Source: Sphingomonas sp. AP4-R1 (GTDB lineage: Bacteria; Pseudomonadota; Alphaproteobacteria; Sphingomonadales; Sphingomonadaceae). From it: a stretch of DNA of 64,000 bases. Position numbers and translations under genes: made by a program. The DNA lies in assembly GCF_013113735.1 (NCBI RefSeq), contig NZ_CP053346.1, forward strand, positions 4,912,001 through 4,976,000, read 5' to 3'. The notes beneath the pieces were generated by a model. It was given only the letters and a program-made list of their open reading frames with translations. It searched no databases and had not been told where the DNA came from. This document shows positions 53,478 to 62,196 of this stretch, in pieces; positions within the stretch are counted from its first letter, which is position 1, and each line of letters begins with the position of its first letter.

Positions 53478-54599
53478 CTATGCGTCGCGTCTTTGCAGGG
53501 TGAAGCGCGTCAGTTCGGACGGTTTGCCCAGTCTCAGGGCGAAGCCGGGCCATATGCCGGTGCCGTTGTTGACGTAGAGCGTCATTCCGTCGACGGCATA
53601 GCGGCCCGATACGAAGCCGCCATTGGCGCGGGCTACGAGACGGTGGAGCCCCAGGATCATGCCGCCATGGGTATGGCCCGATAGCTGGAATGCGACCCCG
53701 CGTTCCGCCGCCTGCCGGGCGCGTCCCGGCTCGTGATCGAGCAGCACCACCGGCGCGCCTGTCGGCCGACCGGCCAAAGCCCTGTCGAGGTCCGGCGGAG
53801 GCAGATTGGCGCGGCGCGCGGAGGGATCCGTCACACCGGCCAACACGAGAGAGTCGCCGCCGTGCCGGATGACGGCGTGCGCATTGGCGAGGATCCGCAT
53901 CCCCAACGAGCCGAGATGCGCCATCCACGCGGCATAGCCGGACAGATATTCGTGATTGCCGGGGATCAGATAGACCCCGTCAGCCGCCCGCAAGCCGCGC
54001 AACGGTTCGACGTCCGCACGTCGCATGGCGACGCTGCCGTCGATCACGTCGCCCGTTACCACGATCAGGTTCGGCTCAAGCCGATTGGTGGCGTCCACGA
54101 CGGCCCGCGTCCAGGCTTCCGGGAAGAGGCGGCTGATGTGCAGGTCCGTCAACTGGACCAGCGTGTAGCCGTCGAATGCGGCGGGCAGCCCCGGAACGGC
54201 GATCGTCACGTCGCGCAGCCGGGGGACGCGGACGGCCTGCCGGACGCCCAGCGCGGCGAGGACGAAGGCGACAGCGGCGATCGCATACCGGCCTTCGATC
54301 CAGACGTCCGATCCCGCACCGCCAGCCGCCAGCGCGACCAGCGCCGCCAGATCCAGCCCGATCTGGAACACCGCCAGCAAGGCGATCGCGCCGAAGATCC
54401 AGTTGAACAGGAGGATCAGCGGGCGGGGGAATTCGGGCGTGAACACCGAACCGGACGAGAGCCGGCTCCAGTAATGGAACTGGGCACCCGCCAGCAGGGC
54501 GACGGAGACCGCGATCTTGATCGCGACATCCCAGGGCAAAGGCGCGACGGTCCGCGTCACCACATACAGCCACGGGAGCGCGAAGAGGACATGAAACAT
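53478..54599 (-). CDS. Membrane metallophosphoesterase
   Basis: 373 aa from ATG 54599. Four N-terminal transmembrane helices (about 1-130) then a calcineurin-like phosphoesterase domain: QLTDLHISRLFP, VVTGDVIDGSVA, PGNHEYLSGY, LDHEP and LSGHTHGGM, a full metal set (DxH, GD, GNHE, H, GHTH). The layout matches YkuE/YaeI-type membrane phosphoesterases, some of which act on lipid precursors. Substrate unknown. An in-frame extension upstream to 54689 lacks conservation. Confidence 0.85.
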   Translation of the reverse strand: MFHVLFALPWLYVVTRTVAPLPWDVAIKIAVSVALLAGAQFHYWSRLSSGSVFTPEFPRPLILLFNWIFGAIALLAVFQIGLDLAALVALAAGGAGSDVWIEGRYAIAAVAFVLAALGVRQAVRVPRLRDVTIAVPGLPAAFDGYTLVQLTDLHISRLFPEAWTRAVVDATNRLEPNLIVVTGDVIDGSVAMRRADVEPLRGLRAADGVYLIPGNHEYLSGYAAWMAHLGSLGMRILANAHAVIRHGGDSLVLAGVTDPSARRANLPPPDLDRALAGRPTGAPVVLLDHEPGRARQAAERGVAFQLSGHTHGGMILGLHRLVARANGGFVSGRYAVDGMTLYVNNGTGIWPGFALRLGKPSELTRFTLQRRDA

Positions 54600-54835
54600 T
54601 GTCGAGGGCTTTCTAACCGACCGTCTACGTGGGTCGGAATATCGGATGCGGGGAGCGCATGAGGCGGACATCGTCTGTCGTGCGACCAACCCGCATTGTA
54701 AATCTCTTCCAAGCCCCCATATGGAAGCTTAGCGTCGCCTGCGACGGAATTGCTGTCGCCGCTTAGCGCTGCCGGATTTTCCCTTTCACGCTGCATCGTT
54801 GGTTGGCCGTTGCGCCGGCTGGGCCCTCTTCGTGG

Positions 54836-55054
54836 ATGGACTATCTCTTGCCTGTCGGCACCGTCAAATTCTTCAACGGCATCAAAGGCTTTGGCTTCAT
54901 CACGCCGGATGGCGGCGGCAAGGACGACTTCGTCCATGTCGACGCCGTCGCCAAGGCCGGGATGAGCACGCTCAAGCTGCGCCAGCGGATCGCATATGAT
55001 CTCGTCACCGATGCTCGCGGCAAGGACACCGCCGTCAACCTGAGGCGGACCTGA
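54836..55054 (+). CDS. Cold-shock-domain protein
   Basis: 72 aa. RNP-1-like [27 protein letters not shown] and [35 protein letters not shown] match CspA-type single-strand nucleic-acid binders, which act as RNA chaperones. ATG 54836 was chosen because the domain starts six residues later; no clear ribosome site is visible. The stop is two bases before the IF-1 gene start, a coupling suited to cold adaptation. Confidence 0.88.
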   Translation: MDYLLPVGTVKFFNGIKGFGFITPDGGGKDDFVHVDAVAKAGMSTLKLRQRIAYDLVTDARGKDTAVNLRRT

Positions 55055-55056
55055 TC

Positions 55057-55317
55057 GTGGCCAAGGAAGAACTCATCACCTTCGAGGGGCTGATCGAGGA
55101 GGTGCTTCCCGACGGACGCTTCCGCGTTCTGCTCGACAACCAGCATGAGGTTATCGCCTACACGGCCGGAAAGATGCGGCGTTTCCGTATCCGGACCGTG
55201 TCCGGCGATCGGGTGCATGTCGAGATGACGCCCTACGATCTCACGAAAGGGAGGCTCGTCTATCGCGAGCCGACGGCAGGAAGCGGCGGTCCCAGACGGC
55301 GGACCTTCCGACGCTAG
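55057..55317 (+). CDS. infA: Translation initiation factor IF-1
   Basis: 86 aa from GTG 55057. OB fold [70 protein letters not shown] matches IF-1 throughout. The C-terminus is longer and more basic ([10 protein letters not shown]) than the 72-residue standard form, so this may be an accessory copy besides a housekeeping infA elsewhere. It is in one unit with the cold-shock gene. Confidence 0.88.
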   Translation: MAKEELITFEGLIEEVLPDGRFRVLLDNQHEVIAYTAGKMRRFRIRTVSGDRVHVEMTPYDLTKGRLVYREPTAGSGGPRRRTFRR

Positions 55318-55364
55318 CTCCCCCTCATTGTACATGCGGGCCAGACGGCCCGCCCAAGGATAAT

Positions 55365-55532
55365 ATGCACGATAACATCACTACCCCGGCCGGCCCTTCG
55401 CGACGCCGCCTTTCGCTTTCCTATCCGGCCAGCCAGCCGGAGGCCCGCTCGTCCGAACCGTCGGCTACCCTGCCCACCTCCATCATATCGCGCGCCGAAC
55501 TGCGCCGCATCGTGGCGGAAATGGTGGGCTAG
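55365..55532 (+). CDS. Small hypothetical protein, 55 aa
   Basis: ATG 55365 is preceded by AAGGA at five bases. The peptide begins MHDNITTPAGPSRRRLSLSY, has a Ser/Pro-rich middle and ends SIISRAELRRIVAEMVG, a plausible short amphipathic helix. No recognised family. Support is the good ribosome site, the position immediately after infA and before another small gene, and normal codon use. Confidence 0.5.
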   Translation: MHDNITTPAGPSRRRLSLSYPASQPEARSSEPSATLPTSIISRAELRRIVAEMVG

Positions 55533-55580
55533 ACACCTAACAGCAGTTCCCATCCGACCATCGCCATTGGAGATCGTCCA

Positions 55581-55817
55581 TTGAAGTCCAGCTTCCGCAA
55601 AAACCCGGCCGTGCCGCATCTCACCAGGGAACAGGCGGCACGCCAAAGCCGGGTTTCTCGTCTGGCCTTCGAAACGCTCCGCAAGCCGGGAACGGCGGTA
55701 ACCTTTCTCAACGCGCACAATGATGCGCTCGAAGGCCGCCCGATCGATCTTGCGATCGCAAGCGACGATGGCCTGATCCGGGTGGAAGGGGTCATCGCCG
55801 CGCTGGCCCGCGGCTGA
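55581..55817 (+). CDS. Small MbcA/ParS/Xre-antitoxin-like protein
   Basis: 78 aa from TTG 55581, with GGAG about nine bases upstream. The C-terminal half (FLNAHNDALEGRPIDLAIASDDGLIRVEGVIAALA) resembles the MbcA/ParS/Xre antitoxin toxin-binding domain, in which a Gly-Arg-Pro-Leu/Ile-Asp-Leu-Ala segment is typical. The N-terminal HTH part is short or absent. No RES-domain toxin gene lies next to it, so it is an orphan or has another regulatory role. Confidence 0.55.
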   Translation: MKSSFRKNPAVPHLTREQAARQSRVSRLAFETLRKPGTAVTFLNAHNDALEGRPIDLAIASDDGLIRVEGVIAALARG

Positions 55818-55968
55818 CGTCTTCTCGCGGACGGCATCGGATGACGGCTGCCGAGGGCGCAGCCGCCGGAGCGCCACACCGGAACGAATGCCCGGAATCG
55901 CCCCGGCGACCGCCCCGTGCCCGTCTTTGAGGGCCATGTTCAACGACGGCGCGATGCCCGTACGGATC

Positions 55969-56002
55969 CGGATACGCGATGGAGCCCGCATCGCGCTATC
56001 CG
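55969..56002 (-). terminator. Stem-loop after cyoD
   Basis: CGGATACGCGATG pairs with CATCGCGCTATCCG with one bulged base and a 7-base loop, 11 bases beyond the cyoD stop on the minus strand. No T-run follows, so the call is tentative. Confidence 0.45.
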
Positions 56003-56013
56003 TTTGGCCCGGG

Positions 56014-56382
56014 CTACATCTCGCCGGCCGCGCCGCCCGGCATCGGCATCATGTTCGCGTTCAGGTGATACATCACCCACATCGATCCACCGATCGTCAG
56101 CACGACGATGATCGTCGTGAAGAGAAAGGCGAGCAGGCTCCAGCCGCCTTCCGAGCGCGTGTCCAGATGCAGGAAGCAGATGACGTGGACGACGATCTGC
56201 GCCAGCGCCATCGCGAAGATCACGGCGATGGTCGCCTGGGCATTGTGCAGCGCGTCCGACATGACGAGCCAGAAGGGGATGGCGGTCAGCAGGATCGCCA
56301 GGATCGTTCCGACCCAATAACCCCGTCCATGGCCGTGCGCGGACGCGCCAGCCGGATTGCCTGTGTGCGACGAGCGGCTCAA
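56014..56382 (-). CDS. cyoD: Cytochrome bo3 ubiquinol oxidase subunit IV
   Basis: 122 aa. Begins at TTG 56382, which overlaps the cyoC stop (TTGA) and has GGAG five bases before; no ATG or GTG is available near the domain start. Three helices: YWVGTILAILLTAIPFWLVM, IAVIFAMALAQIVVHVICFLHL, GWSLLAFLFTTIIVVLTIGGSMWVM. Assembly subunit of the oxidase; last gene of cyoABCD. Confidence 0.9.
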   Translation of the reverse strand: MSRSSHTGNPAGASAHGHGRGYWVGTILAILLTAIPFWLVMSDALHNAQATIAVIFAMALAQIVVHVICFLHLDTRSEGGWSLLAFLFTTIIVVLTIGGSMWVMYHLNANMMPMPGGAAGEM

Positions 56383-57011
56383 CGGACGACTCCAAACAGA
56401 TAGACGAAGGTGAAGACGCCGATCCAGATGATGTCCAGGAAGTGCCAGAACATCGAAAGGCAGATCAGGCGGCGTTTCATGGGCACGCTGAGGCCATGCC
56501 CGCCGAGCTGGACGAGCAGGACGAGCATCCACAGCAGCCCGACGGTGACGTGCAGGCCATGCGTGCCCACCAGCGTGAAGAAGGCGGACAGGAAGGCGCT
56601 GCGCTGCGGTCCCGCGCCCTCCGCGATCAGATGGGAGAATTCGTAAAGCTCGATGCCCACGAACCCCGCGCCCAGCAGCCCCGTGATGGCGAGCCAGAAG
56701 CGGGTGGGCCCGACCCGGCCCGCCTCCATGTGCGGCATGGCCTGGCCGAAAGTGATCGACGAGGCGAGCAGCATCGCGGTGTTGACCGCGACCAGCGGCA
56801 GATCGAAGATTTCGCGCGGTGCGGGCCCGCCCGCGAAGGCGGCGCTCACCACGCCGTACATCGCGAACAGCGAGGCGAAGATGAGCGCGTCGCTCATCAG
56901 ATAGATCCAGAAGCCCAGGACCGTAGCCACGCCGCTGCCATGATCATGGTCGTCCTCGGTGACGTGCCAGATCGGGGCCTCACCGTCGGAATGAAGGGTA
57001 AGCTCGGTCAT
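56379..57011 (-). CDS. cyoC: Cytochrome bo3 ubiquinol oxidase subunit III
   Basis: 210 aa from ATG 57011, one base past the cyoB stop, with GGGAG upstream. Five helices, with FWIYLMSDALIFASLFAMYGVV, LLASSITFGQAMPHMEAG, FVGIELYEFSHLIAEGAGPQRSAFLSAFFTLVGTHGLHVTVGLLWML and FWHFLDIIWIGVFTFVYLFGVV, all characteristic of the heme-copper oxidase subunit III family in its quinol-oxidase form. Confidence 0.93.
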   Translation of the reverse strand: MTELTLHSDGEAPIWHVTEDDHDHGSGVATVLGFWIYLMSDALIFASLFAMYGVVSAAFAGGPAPREIFDLPLVAVNTAMLLASSITFGQAMPHMEAGRVGPTRFWLAITGLLGAGFVGIELYEFSHLIAEGAGPQRSAFLSAFFTLVGTHGLHVTVGLLWMLVLLVQLGGHGLSVPMKRRLICLSMFWHFLDIIWIGVFTFVYLFGVVR

Positions 57012-57012
57012 G

Positions 57013-59010
57013 TCAGGCTCCCGTGGCAAGCTGGGCACGCTTGCTCTCCGTGCGGGCGACGTCGTCGGCCGGAATGAAATAGTCGCGCGCGAAGTTGAAG
57101 GCGTGGCCGATCGCCACGATCAGCAATCCGGCGAAGCTCAGCGCGGCCAGCCACCACATGTACCAGACCATCGCGAAGCTCATCACCATGGCCAGGCCAG
57201 CCAGGATCACCCCTGCGCCGGTGTTGCGCGGCATGTGGATCGATCGGTAACCGCCGGTCTCGGGCTTGTAGCCGCGCTGCTTCATGTCGTGCCAGGCGTC
57301 GAGGCTGTAGACCATCGGCGTGAAGGCGAAATTATAGGCCGGCGGCGGCGACGAGGTCGACCATTCGAGCGTGCGGCCATCCCAGGGATCGCCGGTCGTG
57401 TCGCGTAGCTTGTCGCGGTTCACCAGACCCATGACGATGCTCATCACGAAGCCGAGGATGCCGATCAGGATGATGACCGCACCGAGCGCCGCGACGATGA
57501 AGTAAGGCTGCAGCGTCACGTCGTCGAAGTGGTTCACGCGCCGCGTCGTGCCCATCAGGCCGACGATGTAGATCGGCGTCCACGCGACCCAGTAGCCGAT
57601 CACCCAGCCCCAGAAAGCGACATGGCCCCAGAACCGGTCGAGCTTGAAACCGAAGGCCTTGGGGAACCAGTAGACCATGCCGGCGAACAGGCCGAACACC
57701 ACGCCGCCGATGATCGTGTTGTGGAAGTGGGCGACGAGGAACAGCGAATTGTGCAGCACGAAGTCCGCAGGCGGGATCGCCAGCAGCACGCCGGTCATGC
57801 CGCCGACCACGAAGGTGATCATGAACGCCACCACCCACATCATCGGCAGTTCGAAGCGGATATCGCCGCGATACATGGTGAACAGCCAGTTGAAGATCTT
57901 GGCGCCCGTGGGGATCGCGATCACCATCGTGGCGATGCCGAAGAAGCTGTTGACGCTCGGCCCCGCGCCCATCGTGAAGAAATGGTGCAGCCAGACCAGA
58001 TAGGACAGCAGGGTGATCACCACCGTCGCATAGACCATCGACGAATAGCCGAAGAGGCTCTTGCCGGTGAACGTCGCGGTGATTTCCGAATAGATGCCGA
58101 AGGCGGGCAGGACCAGCACATAGACTTCCGGGTGACCCCAGATCCACACCATGTTCCAGTACATCATCGGCGCGCCGCCGAGTTCGTTGGTGAAGAAGTG
58201 CGTCCCGATGTAGCGATCGAGCATCAGCAGGAAGAAGGCGGCGGTGAGCGCCGGGAAGATCGCGATCGCGAGGATGTTGGAGCACAAAGCCGTCCAAGTG
58301 AAGACGGGCATCTTCATCATCGTCATGCCCGGCGCGCGCATCTTCACGATCGTCGCCACCATGTTGATCGCCGACAGGGTCGTGCCGACACCGGCTATCT
58401 GGAGCGACCAGAGATAATAATCGACGCCCGTATCCGGACTGTAGGCGAGGCCCGCGAGCGGCGCGTAGGACAGCCACCCCGTGCGCGCGAATTCGCCGAC
58501 GAAGAGCGAGATCATCACCAGCACCGCTCCGGCGGCGGTGAGCCAGAAGCTCAGATTGTTGAGGAACGGGAAAGCCACGTCGCGCGCGCCGATCTGCAGC
58601 GGCATCACGAAATTGATGAGCCCCACCACCAGCGGGATCGCCACGAAGAAGATCATGATCGTGCCGTGCGCGGTGAAGATCTGGTCGTAATGGTGCGGCG
58701 GCAGGAAGCCTTCATTGGCGCCGAAGGCCACGGCCTGCTGCGCCCGCATCATCACCGCGTCGGAAAAGCCCCGGAGCAGCATGATGATGCCGAGGACGAT
58801 GTACATGATGCCGATCTTCTTGTGATCGACGCTCGTGAACCACTCCTTCCAGAGATAGCTCCAGAGACGGAAATACGTGATCGCGGCGACGAGGCCGAGG
58901 CCCAGCGTCGAGACGACGACGAACGTCCAGAACAGGATGGGCTCGTGAAGGGGAAAGGATTCCCAGGAAAGACGCCCGAAGATCGTCTTGAGAAGGCTGC
59001 TGTCTGTCAT
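57013..59010 (-). CDS. cyoB: Cytochrome bo3 ubiquinol oxidase subunit I
   Basis: 665 aa. Heme-copper core: [37 protein letters not shown] (heme b His), [19 protein letters not shown] (CuB His and cross-linked Tyr), [10 protein letters not shown] (CuB His pair) and [12 protein letters not shown] (heme o and b His). Start ATG 59010. It reduces oxygen to water with electrons from ubiquinol and pumps protons in the inner membrane. Length and the extra N- and C-terminal helices match CyoB rather than cytochrome c oxidases. Confidence 0.95.
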   Translation of the reverse strand: MTDSSLLKTIFGRLSWESFPLHEPILFWTFVVVSTLGLGLVAAITYFRLWSYLWKEWFTSVDHKKIGIMYIVLGIIMLLRGFSDAVMMRAQQAVAFGANEGFLPPHHYDQIFTAHGTIMIFFVAIPLVVGLINFVMPLQIGARDVAFPFLNNLSFWLTAAGAVLVMISLFVGEFARTGWLSYAPLAGLAYSPDTGVDYYLWSLQIAGVGTTLSAINMVATIVKMRAPGMTMMKMPVFTWTALCSNILAIAIFPALTAAFFLLMLDRYIGTHFFTNELGGAPMMYWNMVWIWGHPEVYVLVLPAFGIYSEITATFTGKSLFGYSSMVYATVVITLLSYLVWLHHFFTMGAGPSVNSFFGIATMVIAIPTGAKIFNWLFTMYRGDIRFELPMMWVVAFMITFVVGGMTGVLLAIPPADFVLHNSLFLVAHFHNTIIGGVVFGLFAGMVYWFPKAFGFKLDRFWGHVAFWGWVIGYWVAWTPIYIVGLMGTTRRVNHFDDVTLQPYFIVAALGAVIILIGILGFVMSIVMGLVNRDKLRDTTGDPWDGRTLEWSTSSPPPAYNFAFTPMVYSLDAWHDMKQRGYKPETGGYRSIHMPRNTGAGVILAGLAMVMSFAMVWYMWWLAALSFAGLLIVAIGHAFNFARDYFIPADDVARTESKRAQLATGA

Positions 59011-59031
59011 GATGTCCCTGCCGGCTGGCGG

Positions 59032-60210
59032 TCAGGCCCGCGCGGCGCGGAGTGCGCCGGGGGCAAGGAGTGGTTCGATGGCCGAAAGATCCCGGTTCCG
59101 CGGATCACCGGGCCGCTTCGCGCCCGGCGCGGCCCCCGGATGGGCGGGCTGGGTGACGTTCGGGCCGATATCCTTTTCGGCCGGGGTCTTTTCCAGCGCG
59201 GGCGTCGGCTGGAGGCCGTTGGCGGGGGTCGTGTCGCGACCCGGCGGCATCGGACCATGACCGCCCACGGGAACGACGCCGCTGCGCGCCATGTCGTGCC
59301 GCATCACGTCGATCATGCAGGGCGTGCCGGGCTGGACGCAGCGGTTGAGCACGCGACCGAACAGGCCGGGCGTGACCGAGGCGAAGTGCATCACCGGCAC
59401 CTTCTCGCTCGGCTTTTCCAGCGCCAGATAGCTGGCCGGCGCGAGGGCGCCCTGCCCGCTCGTCTTCACCTGGGCGATCCACTGGTCGAAGGCGCCGGTG
59501 TCCATCGCGCGCAGCCTGAAGCGGTTATCGGTGTGGCCGGCGCCGGTATAATTGCCCGAATAGCCCCAGCTCTCGCCCGGCTTGTTGATCACGGCGTGAA
59601 GCTGGGATTGCATGCCCGGCATCACGTAGATCATCCCGGCCATGGTCGGCGCGTAGAAGGTGCTGAACTGGTTCGCGGAGGTAATCTTGAAGCGGACGGG
59701 CCGATCGACCGGCAGCGCCAGTTCGTTGACCGTGGCGATGCCCTGCGCGGGATAGATGAAAAGCCATTTCCAATCGAGCGAAACCACCTCCACCTCGAGC
59801 GGCTTGGTTCCCGGCGGGATCGGTCGCCCCGGCGCGATCCGGTCGAGCGGGCGGAACGGATCGAGCTGATGCGTGGTCGTCCACGTCACCGCGCCCAGAG
59901 TGAGGATGATCAGGAGCGGGCAGGTCCAGATGACCAGTTCCACCTTCGTCGAATGGGTGAAGCCCGGATCGTAATTCTTGTTCGGATTGCCGCGCCGGTA
60001 TCGCCACGCGAACAGCACGGTCAGCACGATCACCGGCACGATGATCAGCAGCATCACGCCGGTCGAAAGCAGAATCAGATTGCGCTGCTGCAGGGCGATA
60101 TCGCCCGTTGGGTTCATAACCACCATGTCGCACCCGCCCAACAGGACGGGCAGGACGAAAGGTGGCAGGCGGCGGGCCCATCGGGCGAGAGGGTGTGCTG
60201 CGGTCCACAT
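59032..60210 (-). CDS. cyoA: Cytochrome bo3 ubiquinol oxidase subunit II
   Basis: 392 aa from ATG 60210. Lipoprotein signal with lipobox VLLGGC, two transmembrane helices (NLILLSTGVMLLIIVPVIVLTVLFAWRYR, VIWTCPLLIILTLGAVTW), then the cupredoxin-like domain lacking CuA ligands, as in quinol oxidases (VEVVSLDWKWLFIYPAQGIATVNELALPVDRPVRFKITSANQ). A Pro-rich C-terminal tail of about 60 residues extends past the usual end. First gene of the operon; a perfect FNR-type box lies 36-49 bases upstream of the start. Confidence 0.93.
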   Translation of the reverse strand: MWTAAHPLARWARRLPPFVLPVLLGGCDMVVMNPTGDIALQQRNLILLSTGVMLLIIVPVIVLTVLFAWRYRRGNPNKNYDPGFTHSTKVELVIWTCPLLIILTLGAVTWTTTHQLDPFRPLDRIAPGRPIPPGTKPLEVEVVSLDWKWLFIYPAQGIATVNELALPVDRPVRFKITSANQFSTFYAPTMAGMIYVMPGMQSQLHAVINKPGESWGYSGNYTGAGHTDNRFRLRAMDTGAFDQWIAQVKTSGQGALAPASYLALEKPSEKVPVMHFASVTPGLFGRVLNRCVQPGTPCMIDVMRHDMARSGVVPVGGHGPMPPGRDTTPANGLQPTPALEKTPAEKDIGPNVTQPAHPGAAPGAKRPGDPRNRDLSAIEPLLAPGALRAARA

Positions 60211-60245
60211 GGGTCCCGTGCTAGCCAGCAACCGCCTCCGCACCT

Positions 60246-60259
60246 TTGATCTGGATCAA
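60246..60259. promoter_or_regulatory. FNR/ANR/FixK-type box between cyoA and ubi hydroxylase gene
   Basis: TTGATCTGGATCAA matches the consensus TTGAT-N4-ATCAA perfectly. It sits 36 bases upstream of the cyoA start, close enough to block RNA polymerase, so repression of the aerobic oxidase without oxygen is the likely effect. It lies 140 bases upstream of the divergent UbiH/UbiM-like gene and could affect that gene and the hemoglobin gene too. Confidence 0.75.
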
Positions 60260-60398
60260 AGGCGGAATCACAGCCGATGCGTATCTCCCACGGCGAACGG
60301 GCAACACCCTTTATGCAGTGTCCCATGGTGACCAGCCCACCATCGACGCCGTCGGTTTAGCAGGCCTGCCGTTCGGCCGTATAACGCTGGAGCTTTGC

Positions 60399-61568
60399 AT
60401 GTCCTTCGATGTGATCGTGGTGGGCGGCGGCCCTGTCGGGCTGGCCTTCGCCCGCTCGCTGGCCGGCAAGGGACTTCGTCTCGCGCTGGTGGAGCGGCAA
60501 CCGCTCACGGCTCTGGCCGAGCCGGCGAGTGACGGGCGCGAGATCGCGCTCACCCGCCGATCGAAACGGATCCTGGACGAACTGGGCGCGTGGCGCCATC
60601 TCGAACCCGCCGACATCGCACCGCTGCGCGCGGCCCGCGTGCTGAACGGGGATTCCAGCTTCGCCCTCGCCTTCGATCCCGCGGCGACGGGCGATGACCG
60701 GCTCGGCCACCTGGTGTCGAACCATCGCATCCGGGCCGCGCTCTTTCGCACGGTCGAGGATCAGCCCGGCCTCGATCTCATGACCGGGGTGGGGGTCGCG
60801 TCGATCCGCCACGATTCCTCCTCCGTTGCGGTCCGCCTGACGGACGGGCGCGAGATCGAGGCCCGGCTTCTGGTGGCGGCGGATTCGCGCTTTTCGCGCA
60901 TCCGGGATCAGCTCGGCATCCCGGCCGCGATGAACCCGCTCGGCCGTTCGATGATGGTCGCCCGGATGGCGCACGACAAAGATCATCGCGGGATCGCGAC
61001 CGAATGGTTCGGCCATGGCCAGACGATCGCCATGCTGCCGCTCAACGGCCGCCTGTCTTCGGCCGTACTCACGCTGTCCGCGGCCGAGATGTCGCGCATC
61101 GCCACGCTCGACACCCCCGTTCTCGGCGAAGAGATTACGCGCCGCTTCGGCCGGCTGCTCGGATCGATGCGGCTCGTGGGCGGGCTGCATATCTATCCGC
61201 TCACGACCAGCTACGCGCGACACTTCGTCGCCCGGCGGGCCGCGCTGATCGGCGACGCCGCCGTCGGCATGCATCCCGTCACCGCGCACGGATTCAATCT
61301 CGGACTGGTGGGGCAGGAAACGCTCGCCCGCCTCATCGCCTCGGCGCAGGCGAAGCGCAGCGACATCGCCTCGCCGAACCTGCTGCGGGATTATGAGCGG
61401 GCACACCGGCTGGCCACGCGCCCGCTCTACACCGCCACGAACCTGCTTGTCCGCCTCTACACCGAAGAGGGGCGCGCCGCCCGCTTGCTGCGGCACGCGA
61501 CGCTGCGGGTGGGCGCCCGCCTGCCGCTGGTCCGCCGGACGGTGACCAGCCTGCTGATGCAGAATTGA
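60399..61568 (+). CDS. UbiH/UbiF/UbiM-type FAD monooxygenase (ubiquinone biosynthesis)
   Basis: 389 aa from ATG 60399 with GGAG six bases before. FAD motifs: DVIVVGGGPVGLAFARSLAGKGLRLALVER at the N-terminus, RLLVAADSRFSRIRDQLGI (DG-like) and RRAALIGDAAVGMHPVTAHGFNLGLVGQETLARLI (GDAAH-like). The family hydroxylates the ubiquinone ring. The middle segment (MMVARMAHDKDHRGIATEWFGHGQTIAMLPLNGRLSSAVLTLS) recalls UbiM. It may alternatively be UbiH or UbiF. It precedes a truncated hemoglobin gene by 16 bases and faces cyoA. Confidence 0.83.
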   Translation: MSFDVIVVGGGPVGLAFARSLAGKGLRLALVERQPLTALAEPASDGREIALTRRSKRILDELGAWRHLEPADIAPLRAARVLNGDSSFALAFDPAATGDDRLGHLVSNHRIRAALFRTVEDQPGLDLMTGVGVASIRHDSSSVAVRLTDGREIEARLLVAADSRFSRIRDQLGIPAAMNPLGRSMMVARMAHDKDHRGIATEWFGHGQTIAMLPLNGRLSSAVLTLSAAEMSRIATLDTPVLGEEITRRFGRLLGSMRLVGGLHIYPLTTSYARHFVARRAALIGDAAVGMHPVTAHGFNLGLVGQETLARLIASAQAKRSDIASPNLLRDYERAHRLATRPLYTATNLLVRLYTEEGRAARLLRHATLRVGARLPLVRRTVTSLLMQN

Positions 61569-61584
61569 CCAATCCCCCGCGCCG

Positions 61585-62019
61585 ATGGAGACCCCGATCG
61601 TGAAAGACGCCCAGCCTGCCCCACCTCCGCCCGTCGGGGAGCCCACCCCGAGCCTGTTAGAGCGGGCGGGCGGCGCGGCCGGCGTCGGCACGCTGGTCAA
61701 CCGCTTCTACGATCTGATGGAGAGCCAGCCCGAATATGCGGAGCTTCGCGCCCTGCACCAGCCCGATCTCCGGCTGACGCGCATCTCCCTGACGGATTTT
61801 CTCACAGCCTGGCTGGGCGGCCCGCGCACATGGTTCGAGACGCGACCGGGCGTCTGCATCATGTCGATGCACCGATCGATGGCCATGTCGCGGGAGACCG
61901 CCGCGCAGTGGGTCCATGCGATGAGCCGGGCGATGGCGGAATGCGGGATCGAACCGGCACTCGCCCGGCAAATGCAGCAGGCCTTCCTGCGGATGGCGAA
62001 CGGAATGCTGGCGCGTTGA
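61585..62019 (+). CDS. Group II truncated hemoglobin
   Basis: 144 aa. Truncated globin features: LLERAGGAAGVGTLVNRFYDLMESQPEYAELRALH, then TDFLTAWLGGPRTWFETRPGVCIMSMHRSMAMSRETAAQWVHAM; proximal His lies in SMHRSM and the Trp/Phe distal pattern (GGPRTWFE) is that of group II. A Pro-rich N-terminal tail is extra; GTG 61600 with GGAG upstream is an alternative start that removes five residues. It binds oxygen or NO in the cytoplasm; pairing with the hydroxylase suggests oxygen delivery or NO protection. Confidence 0.87.
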   Translation: METPIVKDAQPAPPPPVGEPTPSLLERAGGAAGVGTLVNRFYDLMESQPEYAELRALHQPDLRLTRISLTDFLTAWLGGPRTWFETRPGVCIMSMHRSMAMSRETAAQWVHAMSRAMAECGIEPALARQMQQAFLRMANGMLAR

Positions 62020-62196
62020 TCGCCTTTCCGGCGTGACCACGCTTGACCGGATTTGACACCGACATTGCTGCCTTCGGCCTAATCCTTCCCCATGACGGAA
62101 CTCCACCTCCCAATCGGGAGTCGCCAGGATGCGAAGGACGGCGATTGCAGCGATCCCGGCGCTGAGGCCCGCGTCGGTCAAACAGGTCCGCTGATC

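Noticed and set aside
57529..60249. A 906-codon open frame on the plus strand
   Set aside because: Antisense to cyoB/cyoA, His/Arg/Asp-rich low-complexity translation, no family resemblance; a GC-bias shadow.
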